DNA of 64,000 bases from Gnetum montanum (Eukaryota; Streptophyta; Gnetopsida; Gnetales; Gnetaceae): assembly GCA_015680685.1 (NCBI GenBank), contig MNCI01025042.1, positions 640,649 to 704,648 of the forward strand. The letters run 5' to 3'. The notes beneath the pieces were generated by a model. The model worked only from the letters and a program-made list of their open reading frames with translations. It was not told the DNA's origin and searched no databases. Below, piece by piece: positions 38,550-50,348 of the stretch. A program made the translations under genes and the position numbers. Numbering within the stretch: position 1 is the stretch's first letter; each line of letters starts with the position of its first letter.

Positions 38550-41500
38550 TGCATATATATTTTGCAGAAGTGCGATATAAAATTATACATTTTCAATAGC
38601 ACTATAATGAGACCCATCGTTACGAAGGGAATCTTTTGAGATGCAGAGAACGTCACGCTGGTTACTCGTAGGATTTGTTGATTATAAATAAACAGGTTTA
38701 GAGATGAGTTCTATTATCTTAATTTAACCTGTTTTCATGTAGTATAGTAAAAGAAGAAAGCCAAGATTCAGGATGGTTCTACTAAGCCAAAGCCAAGGAT
38801 GTAAGAAGTGAAAAGCGTTGAGTCTTAATTTAAATCATTTTTGCGAATTAGTTATAGCTTCTGAAGGTATATTCGACAGGTATATTTATACGGCTACATA
38901 CTAGGTAGTAGCTAACGTCTCAACTCTTGAGCATACACTGATGAATTCTTCGAACAAAAAACAGAAATAGGAAAAAAAATGCGAGTAAAAACTAGAAGGT
39001 ACGCTAAATACCTTGCGTTTGCTCGGAATATTTAGTTTCTAATCGTCTTTCTATGTGAACCACCGAGGCATTGTGGCAGACCAGCTCAGATGCCGAGCGC
39101 GCACAACCATGATGATGCCGCTTAAGAAATCAGAATTACGCTAACACCGGTGATTACTAGGTTTTTTTCTCCATTCTCTTCCAATAAAACCGAACGGCTT
39201 GCGTCAGTTCATGTGTAAAGTTGCGTATTTTAATCCATGCCTGCTACGTGTTCGATTAGTAATCTGCACTGCCATCACTCTAACGAAATTCTGCATGCAT
39301 CAGCAAAACGAAGGTAAGGTTTTTGCACATGGTTCGCTTCATGGCGGATATTGATTGAAAAAAAAAGTGGTTTAAGCGTTTTACAATGTAAAGTACACAA
39401 TCAAAAGATTCAAGAAAGAAACCTTGGTCGGAAAGAAACTCCAAAGAGTAGAAGCAGATCTTCGTACATCGTGACCGGCTGGATCACCATAATACGCGCT
39501 TAGTAGATTGCAAAATCGATTCATGATCTTCCAAGGAACAAAAGCATAGGAATAAAAAATAGAGAAAAGAAAAAGCATAGGAATAAAAAATAGAGAAAAG
39601 AAAAAGCATAGGAAGAAACATAAGTGAAAAAATGAGAGCGGGAGAAAGGGTTTTGTTCAAAGCTTCGTACTCAAACTTAGCCTTCTCTTTTGTTCCATTT
39701 GAACGTAGCATTCGCTGCCGGTATTGCTGGTTTAATATGATAGCACTCATACCTGCATGATGCAGAGAGATTTTCTGGTCCTGCAAAATAGAAAACACTT
39801 GCGGTTATAGGAATTCATTGCTGAATGCATTCAAGAAAAGAGAATGCGTAGCATGTGGACGAAGGAAATGAAGGTATGAACAGGAGTAGTCCCCATTCCC
39901 AATTCTCCACACCGTCTCAAAGAGGCGTCGAAGATACTGAATAATGCAAGACAATTGAAGCCGCTGCTGCCTCTCTTGGTTCTGCTGCGCGATCGAGTGT
40001 GGCGTAGCTCGAGAATGATGCGTGCGCAAGTACCTTCACTAGGATCCTACTCCTGTACATGTACCGTAAATGTGATCTTGAACTGATTCCAGAATATCAC
40101 AAAGCGGCACCGATCTCCGTAGATAGTTGAATATGAAGAAAAGCAAAGCGGCCGCAGATCAAATATACTTTGGGTACTTGAAAGAAAAGTAACGTATCCA
40201 TGTTGCACTTGCATGATCTTAAATTTCTAAAATCGGATCCTCCTTCCTTTCCAGTGCAATTGCACAACTAATCTCCATAATATGGCCGCCTAAACAGTTT
40301 TTCCGGAGGAGCAAAATGCGAGTGAATTTGGTATAGTAGCATAGGATAGGCTAGCGGCTAGCAGATATGTCCGGTCAGGGTTCACAGTTGCTGCAACTGC
40401 TGCAGCTACACTCTTTTGTTTCTTCAGTCTTCGTCTCCGCATATAATCTGAGACTCAGATTGAGACACAGATGCAGGTGTCCTGCCTTAGGCTGGTACGG
40501 AAATGTTGAAGCGCTCTGTTCAAAGGTTGAAAAACGCTGGCTTTATCAATTCCGCAAAGGACACTTGGCATCGGCGATTCCAAAGTACTCGCGTTCCTCG
40601 GCTTTTTCGGTTTGTTGACTGCAACCACATTGGCCACCAAAAAGCCTAGTGCGCCCGATTTCTTCCCTGTGTCGGTAGCTGGCACACAAATCCATGATTC
40701 ATCAGACCCCGCCCTCAACCAAAATCCGTCCCGTCTCTGATCTGCGTCTGCTCTGTGTATGTGGAATTGTGGCAATTCTGCCTCTAATCGAAGCTACAGT
40801 TTAGAATTTGAGTGAGAAACACGGAGGAGACACTCCTTATCTGTATTATCACACTGCTGCAACACTATTACATTTGCAGTCTTTTATGTCAACTTGCACT
40901 AAGAAATCAACAAGAACATGGTGAGATTGAAACTGGGATACTTCATTTTATTGGATGAGTTAAAGATGCATTGAACCCGATTCAATTTGCACAATTTCAG
41001 TACCTCTCACTGTAATCCATTAGAACGGAACTTGTGACTGAAAGATGATCTGTGACCCAATAATGGATCCATGGATCTTGTAGGTTGTAAATTACAATGA
41101 GTCTTATCCCTGGGCCGAAACAGCCAGGGATTCTGTAAAGGTTGTTGTCCGACACTGCATCTAATCAGCATCCACAGGTCCACACCTGCAACTGGTACAG
41201 CGAGAATTCAAGTTGCTCTCATGATGTGCCATGACCTCAGCGAAAAAATCACCGTCCCCAGTTGCATACAAAGCTTCGATATTTAATACGATTTTTTTTC
41301 CATTTTTAAAAACAAAAAGCTCTTAGTTCATACAAAATACAGCATTAGCAACCTCAAAATAAGCAGAATTGGAACTCCATGTCAATCACACAGAAAGGCC
41401 ATCAAAATCTACATGACGTGCAACAGGGAAAACATTAAGAGGGAGCATTTTGGCGGACCTGACTGAAAAGAGAGTGCAGCACATGCAACTATGCAAGTGG

Positions 41501-41700
41501 GAAAGCAAAACTTGAGCATGCCAGCTTTAATTTGCTAAAAAAGCTGGACAGCGGCACCGGCACCGCAAGAGCAGTTACATGACCACCTTTACACTTACAC
41601 AATCTGGTGGCGATCGTAGCTCATGGACGTACTAAACGTCTCCGTTGAGATATATATCGCCAAAACAATTAATCAAGCATTGCATACTTTATACAGAAAA
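38550..41700. other. Unidentified gene-like island
   Basis: The composition changes sharply: lower AT, CpG-rich segments, long non-repetitive stretches. On the minus strand, frames at 40,455-40,775 and 39,805-40,029 are followed by TTTTGCAG|GACCAG at about 39,780-39,795 and CATGCAG|GTATGAGT near 39,750-39,765, which look like 3' and 5' splice sites. No domain was recognised in any frame, and on the plus strand 40,367-40,618 is equally open. This could be a host gene with short exons, a long non-coding RNA locus or a pseudogene. Confidence 0.3.
39541..39615. repeat. 31-bp tandem repeat, about 2.4 copies
   Basis: The unit contains aaagcataggaataaaaaat and agagaaaaga. Copies start with gcatagg at 39,544, 39,575 and 39,606, a period of 31. 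Confidence 0.9.
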
Positions 41701-43121
41701 AACAAATGCATGGTTAAATTCGTCTTTTTCCTGTCTGTCTATGGCTAAGAGGGGGTGTAGGAAACAAATCTAGACGAGAATGTACCCGCGAACATGCTGC
41801 CTGTATAATATGGGTTATTCCAATGATGAGATTGGTATATCCCTAGATTCATGGCTTGCATAATGATGGCCCCATATTCATGCTTACCTTTTTGTGGTTC
41901 CTCTAACCAAGCAATGGCTGGTTCCTTTTACCAAGCAATGGTGGAGCCAATGAAAGGGCGGCTCAACTAATAATAAGTTTATTACTTTTTATTCATATGT
42001 TTGCTGGTAAAGTTGTGGACATAGTCTCAAGGTCTATGTAATCAAAGCTTAGGTCCCACCAACTCTCTCCTTTACCACAATTCATAAAATTTTAGTTTCA
42101 GACTTAAAATAGCCATTTCCCCTATTTGTTTAGCTAAGTTTTATGACAAGGATGAGGACATATGCAAGAACCAAATCTTAGAGATAATGTTCTCACAACA
42201 TTTATTTAGAATAATAATATTAGTTATTCCAATAGTAGGACTGGTGTTCCAAGATCCACTAGCTTGTATAATGATGACCCCACATCCATGTGGTTCTTAT
42301 TATCAGGTAGTGGTGGAGAAAATTGAGCATACCTCAATTAGCAATAAGTTTATTACATTGTATGCATAAGTTCCTAATTAGGGACCATCATTTGGGGTGA
42401 TGGTAAGGTGTTTTCTCTTAAGTTGGAAGATATGGGTTAAAGCTTAGCTATTGTCATTTGAAAAGAGGTTAGACTTTTGCTCATCCACTGACTTCCTAAG
42501 ATCCTACTTGGTAGGATGAGCACTAAGGCTCTAAGTGATGATCCTTGATGCATAGGTTAGGCAAGAAGTTGCTAATTTGAGTCACACTTGTAATTCTTTT
42601 AATATATCTTGTTGACTATATGACTTGGGTTGCATCTAGAGTTAAATTATTTTTGGTTTCGATGTCCTTCCCCACCTTTTATGCATAAGTTACTAGTTAA
42701 AGTTATTCATATAGTCTTAACGTATATGTATTCAAAACCTTAAATTCCAACAACACCCTTCTTTACTATAATAAACATAGTTGTAAGAGTCTTGGAATGA
42801 AAACCCCATGTCATAGGTTCAATTCTAATTCTAAAATTGTGTGGTTTAGTCAATCTAAAAGGATCTCAATAGACATAAGTAAAAATTTAGTTTCAATTTC
42901 AAAAATGTTGGTTTCCTCTTATTTGTCTAGCTATGTTTTACGATAAAGATAATGTACCCACAAAATTTGGTCAATATAGTAAGAGTTATTCCAATGATGA
43001 GGTTGGTATCCAAATCCATTGGCTTACATAATGATGGCCCCATATCCATGTTTATGCGTTTTTGATTCCTACATTCTACTAGTATTTGTGGTTTCTACAT
43101 TCTAGTAGTATAATAAGAGTT

Positions 43122-43263
43122 GGGGTGTTAGAACCTGAAATAAGTGAAACATAGGTACACTCCAAGATTTATAGAAGTCTAATTAAATGCTACATAGTAG
43201 AATCAAACTTGTGGCTTGGGGTTACCAGGGCAAGACCCATACTACTAAGCTAACACCTCATTG
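43122..43263 (-). mobile_element. tRNA-derived SINE copy
   Basis: On the minus strand it starts atgaggtgttagcttagtag (box A), carries gtttgattctac (box B), then ctataaatcttggagtgtac and tttcacttatttcaggttct. It is the same subfamily as 43,631-43,769 and 57,482-57,625. Confidence 0.7.
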
Positions 43264-43492
43264 TTCTAATGATGAGATTGATATTCAAATTCATTAGTTT
43301 GCATAATGATCCCCACATATCCATGCTTATCTCTTTAAGGTTTTTGTTAGGTATGGTGGTTGTTGATTAAATTTTTTTTCTTTTCTTTCTTTCTCTTTCA
43401 TTTTTTTTACAAAACTTTCATAGAACTTAAGTTGAACATAAGGGAGTGTTAAATCAACATACTTATTAGAATCGAACTTGTAACTTGCAACA

Positions 43493-43630
43493 ATGAGGTG
43501 TTAGCTTAGTGGTAAGACATATGATTTGGAAGCTCCAAGTTATGGGTTCAATTTCGATGGGTAATGCTGAGATATATAAAGTTCTAATTAGACTATATAT
43601 TTTGAGCTGTATCTATGCTTCACTTATTTT
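43493..43630 (+). mobile_element. tRNA-derived SINE copy
   Basis: Box A (tgttagcttagtggtaagac) and box B (gggttcaatttcgatggg) are both intact and about 30 bases apart. The body attagactatatattttgag matches 28,850-28,880. It directly abuts the next copy. Confidence 0.7.
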
Positions 43631-43769
43631 AGGTTAGCCTATTGGTACAGGTCTTAGCTTGGTAACCCTAGGTTATTGGTTTAATTCTACTCGATAGTAC
43701 TGAGTTATAGACTTCTATAAATCTTAGGTTGTTTCTATGTTTCACTTACTTCAAGTTTTAACACTCCCC
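43631..43769 (+). mobile_element. tRNA-derived SINE copy
   Basis: Starts aggttagcctattggtacag (box A variant), has ggtttaattctactcgat (box B), then acttctataaatcttaggtt and ttcacttacttcaag, ending aacactcccc. It follows the preceding copy head to tail, so the two may have inserted as a dimer. Confidence 0.65.
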
Positions 43770-43999
43770 AAACTTATAACTTGCAAACTACAAGCCACAT
43801 GATTTAACCATGCAAGTTTCAAGTCAATGTTGTCGACATAGTCTCAAGCTATATGTAAGCAAAGGTTAAGTTCCAAAAACTCCCTCCTTTAAGAAAATAA
43901 AAATTGCCAATTTTTACAATTTTTAGTAGCATAGTAAAACAATGGTAACCCTAGAACATTGATTATTAAAAAAAATTCTATCCAATTCTTATTACTAAG

Positions 44000-44833
44000 T
44001 GATGAGTGGTGATAGTCCCTACATCCAACCATACGATTCACAAGTGTTGCACTAGTGATCAGGTCAAATTACGTGGACTTTAGCTCTCCAAATGCTAGTA
44101 GTAAAGATAGTGACCTATAGATGTGATCATCATCTTCTTGACTTTACTTGTGTAAGTGCAAGTGTATGATTAAGTGTAAGCTAAGGCACATGATTTGTAT
44201 TGATTTTTATATTTTTATTTTAATTATCCTAAGTGTAAAATAAAGTAATTAATTGTGTACTAATCTAAGCAATTATCTAATGCCTTGGTCTATTTCCTAA
44301 CATAAGTATTTGGGCCCACCTTCTGTACACATCTTGAACTCATTATGATGCTATTGGGTTACTAAGTGTTATGCTCCTGGGTGTACCAAGCGATAAAACT
44401 ATTGGGGTTACCAAGTGTTAACGGTATGCTCAAGGTAATCATACTTATGTTTATTAATTAAGTGCATCAATTAATTAAGAACATGAATGTAAAGTGCATG
44501 AAAGTAAACATTAATCTATTCTGAGTGTTGCAAGGTATTTCAAGAATCTCATCTTTATTGCCATCACATCAAGGTGTCCAGGTACATTGATGCTCGAATA
44601 AGGATTTGTACAATTCTTGAAGTCATATTATGGGCACTTAGAAAATATTCTAACTCCTATAGGAAAAAACTATAAGAACCTTATTATTCTACTAACTCAA
44701 TGGTCCCATAAATGCGATGGGTACATGCATTTATATATGCAAAGATAGATGCTATGTCAATGCATATGCATTGCTGCATCAACTCATGTGTCGATGGGGA
44801 TGTGTTGGCATAGCTCAACTTTGTGATTTATTA
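44000..44833 (-). repeat. Gypsy element 1, 3' LTR
   Basis: 834 bp. The right edge has decayed from TCATCA to TTATTA on the plus strand. A TATA-type sequence lies at 44,729-44,738 (minus ATATATAAAT), about 100 bases inside the LTR start, so U3 is short and the transcribed part long. Confidence 0.9.
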
Positions 44834-44843
44834 TACCCCCACG
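44834..44843 (-). other. Gypsy element 1 polypurine tract
   Basis: Minus-strand CGTGGGGGTA directly precedes the 3' LTR, as expected for the plus-strand primer. Confidence 0.7.
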
Positions 44844-45069
44844 ATTGAGTGAAAACTTGTTCTTGAGTGAACAAAAGTAGGATTGAGCTTCGTAGAAAAC
44901 TACAAAGGTATGGAACCATAGATTGACTATCTCACTGAATAACTTTAAGTGTTTGATTATATAGATTTACAATGATTATAAAAATGGAAGTTCAGGAACA
45001 CAAAATTGAACATACTTGCAAAATTGGATAGTTGGAAATCCTCTGATTGTCAAAGATGAAGAGAAGGTT

Positions 45070-47920
45070 AGACAGTGCTAGGAGGTGGAGGCTCCTAGGA
45101 TGCTAAAGGATCTTCTCTAGGCTTCGGTGCCCATGGCAGTGGCGGTTGAGGCTAAGGTAGTGGTTATGACTATCCTACTACAGTTGCTACTTCCGATAGA
45201 AGGTGAAAGACATCTAGTAATGCCTTCATCTTCTCCTCCTTTCTTGGTGGGTCATACATAGTTCACATGACATGACCAAGGGGGGTTGGTACGGGGATGT
45301 TCCACAAATAGGGCATTGCAAAGAATAACTCCTTGACATTAACAAACTAGGTTGCTAATTATTTTCATTCAACTTCAAACATCCTTACAAGGTTTTGTAG
45401 TTCCTGGTAGTCATGCATCATTTTGGCCAGGTTCGTTGCAACCGATCATTGGTTTGTGAATTGGCTCCTAGGAACTTCAAGCTCTACATTATCTATTTCC
45501 TACTTTTGCTTCATGTCCTTGTGATGCTTGAATACGACCTTGTAGAGGAGGTACAAGCTAGCCACATGTCTCTCCAACTCTAACCTTAGCTGTCCTACTA
45601 TTAGCATTGCCAAGTTTACATAACATAGGTTAGCAAGCTCAATGTACTTCATCATCTCTTTAATCTACAACTCCAAGCAAATTTTAGCTTTGTTGTAGCC
45701 ATTCAACCTATCAAAGATTGGTTGCCATACATCACCTTTTGTTGGAGTTACTAGAGGACCTTGTTCATTTTTGCCTTTGCCTGTTAAATTTCTTTTTCAT
45801 TCATCTCCTTGAAGAGCCCAACCTGGTCCTTGTAATGATATTTACTCATTCAAATTTTAGGGCCTCATTCTTCCAGGTAGCTACCTCAATAGCTATTTTC
45901 TGGTAAAAGGCACAAACTTCCTCCATTGGAAGAATACAATTTTTGGTTGCCTATCTTCTCAGGTCCATGTTTACCTTGGCAAGCTACTCTTACTATTATC
46001 ACACGAATTCAACCATTTGATATTTTTGTGCTTTGACATTTCGTAGGTGGTGAATGTCCTTGGTCAGAGTGATGTTCTCCTTGTGGACTTGCGATAAGTC
46101 CTTATTGATGTTGTAGGATAAAGCCTCCAATAAAGATGCGTCAAAGGCCATCATTTGCTTTGCATTCTCAGCCTCTTTAAGTTAGTTATAAAGCTGCAAG
46201 AAAGATTTATCTCTTGTCACTGCTTAGTTGAGAATGGTAAGATTAGCTAAGCAAGTTCTCAATTCCACAAATTTGGTAATCAACCATTAGTTTTTGGTTG
46301 TGGTTGCCTCTAGTTGGGCATTTGTGATAATGAGCTTGCCCTTAGTCTCCAAAAACTTTGACTAGGTAGTAGTGATATTTTATAGGAGATCAAAGATCTT
46401 TGGAAGTGGTTGCTTGATTCCCACCAATTGGTCTAATACCTCCTCATGTTTGCACTTAGCCTCCCACTGCTTGCTCCTACGAATGTCTACACATATTGAA
46501 GTGTAGCAATGTCTGGCACAATGGCTATAGGAGCATTCAAGGCCTCTGCTACATGATCAGGCATCATCTTTATAGTTTTTTCTTATTAGAGGTGCTACAT
46601 CACTGGGATAGTTGCCCCCTTGTCCTCCTCTAGGTGTACTGAGAAAGTGGTGACATTCCTAGAGATCTTTGAGAATTACTACTGTCTAAAGATGAATACC
46701 ATCACTTCTTGAGCACTTAGATTTAATCTTATAGACACCTACATTTGTTATGCAGAAAATAGTGGCACAGTCTCCTCCAATTGGCTTATTGTTTGGGTTA
46801 CTTCATTCAAATGGCTTAAAGCTAGCTAGTAGGCTAAAGGTTTCCCATCACTTGGTCCTTCTTATTGTTGTTGTAGGAGTTGCACATAAAGCTTTTGCAT
46901 ATGTTCAATAATAGCATGAGCCTCTTGCATTATTTCTTGAGTAGGTGGTGGTGTTGGTGGCTGCTCCTCTTCTTGCAATTTGGCAGACACTTTATCTTTC
47001 ATCATGTCCTACCAAGATGTGGCAAGAGCATGATGAAGCATGTCGTTTGTGTAATAGGCTATCCCTCCCCTTCTACAAAGTTTTCTAATGAGGTAAGGAA
47101 TGGGGAGTATCTTCCTTCCATGCTCATTCTCCTTAAATCTCTTCTCAATCTCTATGAAGATGAGCTATGGGAGGTTGATTGGGAATTTTCCACTTAGAGT
47201 AGTATACACTTGGGCATAGAAGGCGGTGATCTTGCTTAGCCTCATCATTGGATTTAGGTGTTAGGTTGCAATCTTGAAATAAAATCTCCCTACCTTAGTG
47301 AATGCACTGTACTCCTTAAGGTCCACTCCATAGCAATGTTGGACCCATTCTCTTTTGAGATTTGGATCCACTTGCGTGAGAATCTTTGCCAAAGTTGCTC
47401 CACTGTTAGGAAACCTGAGGACCTCTACAATGGGCTCGACCAAATAGAAAACACTAATGTCCTTGATCTTAACTGTGGAATTTTCTTGTCTATTGTTCTA
47501 GAAGAGGTAGGTCTCTCCCATGTACCACTCTCCACTAAAAGTGAGGATAGGCCACATGGGAGAGGCTTGTAGTTGTGTTTTTACCTCTTTTGGTACTAGG
47601 TCCAAGAAGGGATCAAAGTTAAGTTCTTGGAAAACTGCACTTTGGACCTCCTTAGAGTGAATTTGTCTTAAGCAGGCTTTGGTCAAGGTGACCTCCAAGT
47701 TTGGTTTAGGTCCTAGGACCTTGTCTCATCTAGATTGACCTATTTCCACTATGGGAATTTGACAGATAGATTCCACTTTGGGCTCCTCCTAGAGAGGTCC
47801 CATGACATGCATTTCTACTTGTCCCTCTTGGGGCTATTGTCATTGCTGGTTCCTTTTCCCTCATGGCTACTTTTCCCATGGTCTAGATGGTTCTCCTTCT
47901 GGTATTCTTCTTGGTGTCAT
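45070..47920 (-). pseudogene. Gypsy element 1 extra ORF (PF20167-like plant transposon domain)
   Basis: Lies between pol and the 3' LTR, in the sense direction. It starts at ATG 47,918-47,920 directly after a predicted 3' splice site. Residues from about 47,698 down read AVFQELNFDPF...MWPILTFSGEWYMGETYLF, matching VIVELNFESF...LWPILFESGA.YLGETYQF in element 2. Near 47,060-47,110 it has LPIPYLISKLCRRGGI and YTNDML, matching LPFPYLIKKLCQHAGI and YTNDVL there. These resemble the 'putative plant transposon protein' domain (PF20167: a GxxVxFS-type core, then FPxLIxxLCxxAG), from memory. A long charged, probably coiled-coil part and a Pro-rich end near 45,080-45,200 follow. Function unknown. Many stops break it. 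Confidence 0.7.
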
Positions 47921-48223
47921 CTGTGATCATAAACATAGCCAAGGATTAGTGTTTTATGTGTAACTTATAATACTTTGATACCTTGTTCCCTTTAGCTAGT
48001 TACATGTAGGCTAAGTTGTGATTGTGAAAGATTGATTATTTTAATAAGATTTTAATATTATTTTATCATAATGGCTACCTAAGTTTGTTGGTGAGGTTTA
48101 ACTTAGATGAATTTATGATATTTAATATTATTTTATTAGTTAAACCATGTGGGAGTTAGAAAAATTCCAAAAAATATTCTATCAGAAACCATTGGTTTGT
48201 GGCCCCCATGATGTAAAGCTCAC
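47921..48223 (-). other. Predicted leader intron before the extra ORF, element 1
   Basis: On the minus strand a strong 5' splice site GGAG|GTGAGC lies at 48,223 and the 3' site ATCACAG|ATG ends at 47,921. The interval is AT-rich (about 303 nt). Upstream of the acceptor is CTAATCCTTGG, close to the plant branch-point consensus CTRAY, and closely similar to CTAACACTTGG at the same place in element 2. This would let the extra ORF be translated from a short spliced RNA. Confidence 0.5.
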
Positions 48224-48364
48224 CTCCAATGGTTGTAGGGTCAAAGAATAGGAAGATTTGGATAAGTTGTTAGGAAGTTATGGGTTCTAGAAGGCTCTGG
48301 GTTCTAAAAATAGCAAAAGCTCCATTGGTGTTTGAAGGTAAATGTGAAAAATTCCTAAGTGTCA

Positions 48365-48450
48365 ATGCGTATTTATAGTATTTTTATGTTGTGTTGATGG
48401 CGATGTGTTGATGCATCGGGTTGTGTCGATAGGGATGCATTGATGGAGCC
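48365..48450 (-). promoter_or_regulatory. Internal U3-like promoter, element 1
   Basis: Minus-strand ACTATAAATACGC at about 48,368-48,381 is a TATA box preceded by repeats such as GATGCATC and CATCGACA types. Plus-strand tgtgtcgatagggatgcatt at 48,423 closely matches tgtgtcgatggggatgtgtt at 44,789 in the LTR, upstream of that LTR's own TATA box. So an LTR-like promoter appears to sit inside the element, upstream of the extra ORF and its intron. Confidence 0.5.
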
Positions 48451-50042
48451 AAAAAATAAATTTTTTTCAAAATTAAAAACTAAGTATGGAAAAGGAGTTT
48501 TCGCATGAAATTAGAGTCCAAAGGAAGCTAGAAGAGCATAGAATGAGGATGAATTCTTGAAGAGGGCTAGAAATACATGTCGAATGGAGATTTCTTAGGA
48601 GATTTATGTGCCAATGAATGTAAAAATTGGATGTATCATAGTGGGGAACAGAAGGTTTGAAAGAAAAATGACTAAGGGATAAGGAAATTAACCATCGTAA
48701 CCAAGGAGTACACAAGTGGATCCTCCCCATAGCAGGCTCATGTTCTTAATGCCCTTACATGCCCTCAAACTAAGGAGTCTATGGATGCCAAGGATGATTA
48801 ATGATTATGGATCGTTAAAAACCAAATCATGAAAGAAATCATCAAAGAGTTTTAACCATTTACCAAATGGTCCCATCGATACATTCATGAGAATAGGTAC
48901 TGAGGTGGTATATGGAAAGAATTGGTGGATGAGAGAGAGAGTTTGGAATGGAGTTCCAGATTGTGCTCACATGAAGTCCCTTGTGGAAGATGTGATTAAT
49001 ATTACCTAATAACTTTCTTCCTTAGTTTGAATTAAGACCATCCACTTCTAGTGACTTCGCATTGGCATATGAGACCTATTCCATGCTCCAAGGTACAAGA
49101 ACATCCCCACAGGTCACTCACTGTTCCAAAGAAAGAATAAAAGAGAAGTAGGAAGTGAAAAGGACCTTAGTTAGAGGGGTGCCTTCAGGAATGGGTAACA
49201 TGTCTTTCCAGCCCCATAACTAGTACTTGTAGCCCATTATTATGTCTAAGGGATGTGCTTTGAATTTACAATGTTTATTTTTATTTATTTTTTCAAATGG
49301 GAACCACACCTTGAAAAGACATTACTTTCTATTTATTGGTTGACGGAGGAATGGTGAGAAATCCATGGAAATACTCATGTAACCATAGATGGTAGGCAAG
49401 TGAAAAATTTACAAATCCCCTTGAATTCACACCATTTTTCATCCACTCAATTCATCCCAAGTTTGGAAAGTACTAAGGTCACTAGTTTGTTATAAGTTGT
49501 TATTATTAAAAGACCTCATATTTCCAAAGTAAGGAAATACCATAGAGTTACGTGGAGTGGTGGATGATGTAGACTTACTACCTATTATCATGAGAAGAAT
49601 CAATGTCTCATTAGTAAATGTTAAAATTCTAAAATGAAATCTAGTCATTTGTAATCAAGTAATTAGTGAAGTTACAAACCATCATTAATTAGTAGTTGTA
49701 GTTAGCATCAAAGTCCTAATGGCAATAAAGAAAATTGAAGAAATGTAAGAAAAATTAAAATAAAGAAAGATATAGAAAAAATTGTAAAATACTCAAGAAA
49801 ATGAAAAACATACTAAAGATAGTGTAGAACAAAAAAGTTAAAAATCAAGGAGTCACTTTGGAAAATCTTAACATGGATGGCCATCTTCCCCACGACTAAG
49901 TTGGAAGGGGGAGATTTGAAAGATCAAGTGTGCTTATCCATAGGTGGAGGCATTATTCTTATTGGTTACTTGTGATTGATGGAAATGCTTGAGTTGCTAG
50001 ATGATGACTAAGATTCTTTTATTTAGGCTATCAGGGTGATAG
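48451..50042. other. Gypsy element 1 spacer between integrase and internal promoter
   Basis: No domain recognised on either strand. A partly open plus-strand stretch near 49,030-49,260 reads as protein-like but matches nothing I know. An A-rich part lies at 49,730-49,860. This internal spacer could be an untranslated region or a nested insertion. Confidence 0.4.
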
Positions 50043-50348
50043 ATCATCATGGCCCTAGATAGAAAGATTTCATAGATAATGTAAGGGCCCTTCCATATCA
50101 TTTGAAATTTTGTTCATTGAGGTACATGTATGGGGTTCTAGTAGGTCATCATGGCACTAGATGATAAGATTTCATAGATAATGTAAGGGCCCTTCCATAG
50201 CATTTGGAATTTTGTTCATTGAGGTACATGCATGGGGTTCTAGTAGATCATCATGACCCTAAATGGAAAGATTTCATAGATAATGTAAGGGCCCTTCCAT
50301 AGCATTTTAAATTTTGTTCATTGAGGTACATGCATAGGGTTCTAGTAG
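50043..50348 (-). repeat. Three 102-bp tandem repeats covering the integrase GPY/F module
   Basis: Plus-strand units start near 50,043, 50,145 and 50,247, a period of 102 (34 codons). Each encodes on the minus strand TKFxMxWKGPYIIYEI, the GPY/F motif of gypsy integrase C-termini, followed by MMxY. Upstream of the first unit in reading order is the usual lead-in (IRKVNFQLEYKVIY). The period is a multiple of three, so the frame is kept across copies, although a stop lies in each linker. Confidence 0.85.

Larger units (their letters stand above)
41815..43910 (+). repeat. Degenerate direct repeat array with SINEs inside
   Basis: A block with ccaatgatgag, then attggtat and cataatgatggccccatatc recurs at about 41,820, 42,220, 42,990 and 43,263. 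A second block (catagtctcaag, then tatgtaatcaaa with ccaacaactctctccttta) recurs near 42,018, 42,690 and 43,838. The block order is preserved, with spacing of roughly 270-770 bases. Three SINE copies lie between units. No coding sequence was found. Confidence 0.6.

Noticed and set aside
50043-50348. CRISPR-like array
   Set aside because: Three direct tandem units with no spacers, in phase with integrase coding sequence in a plant genome.
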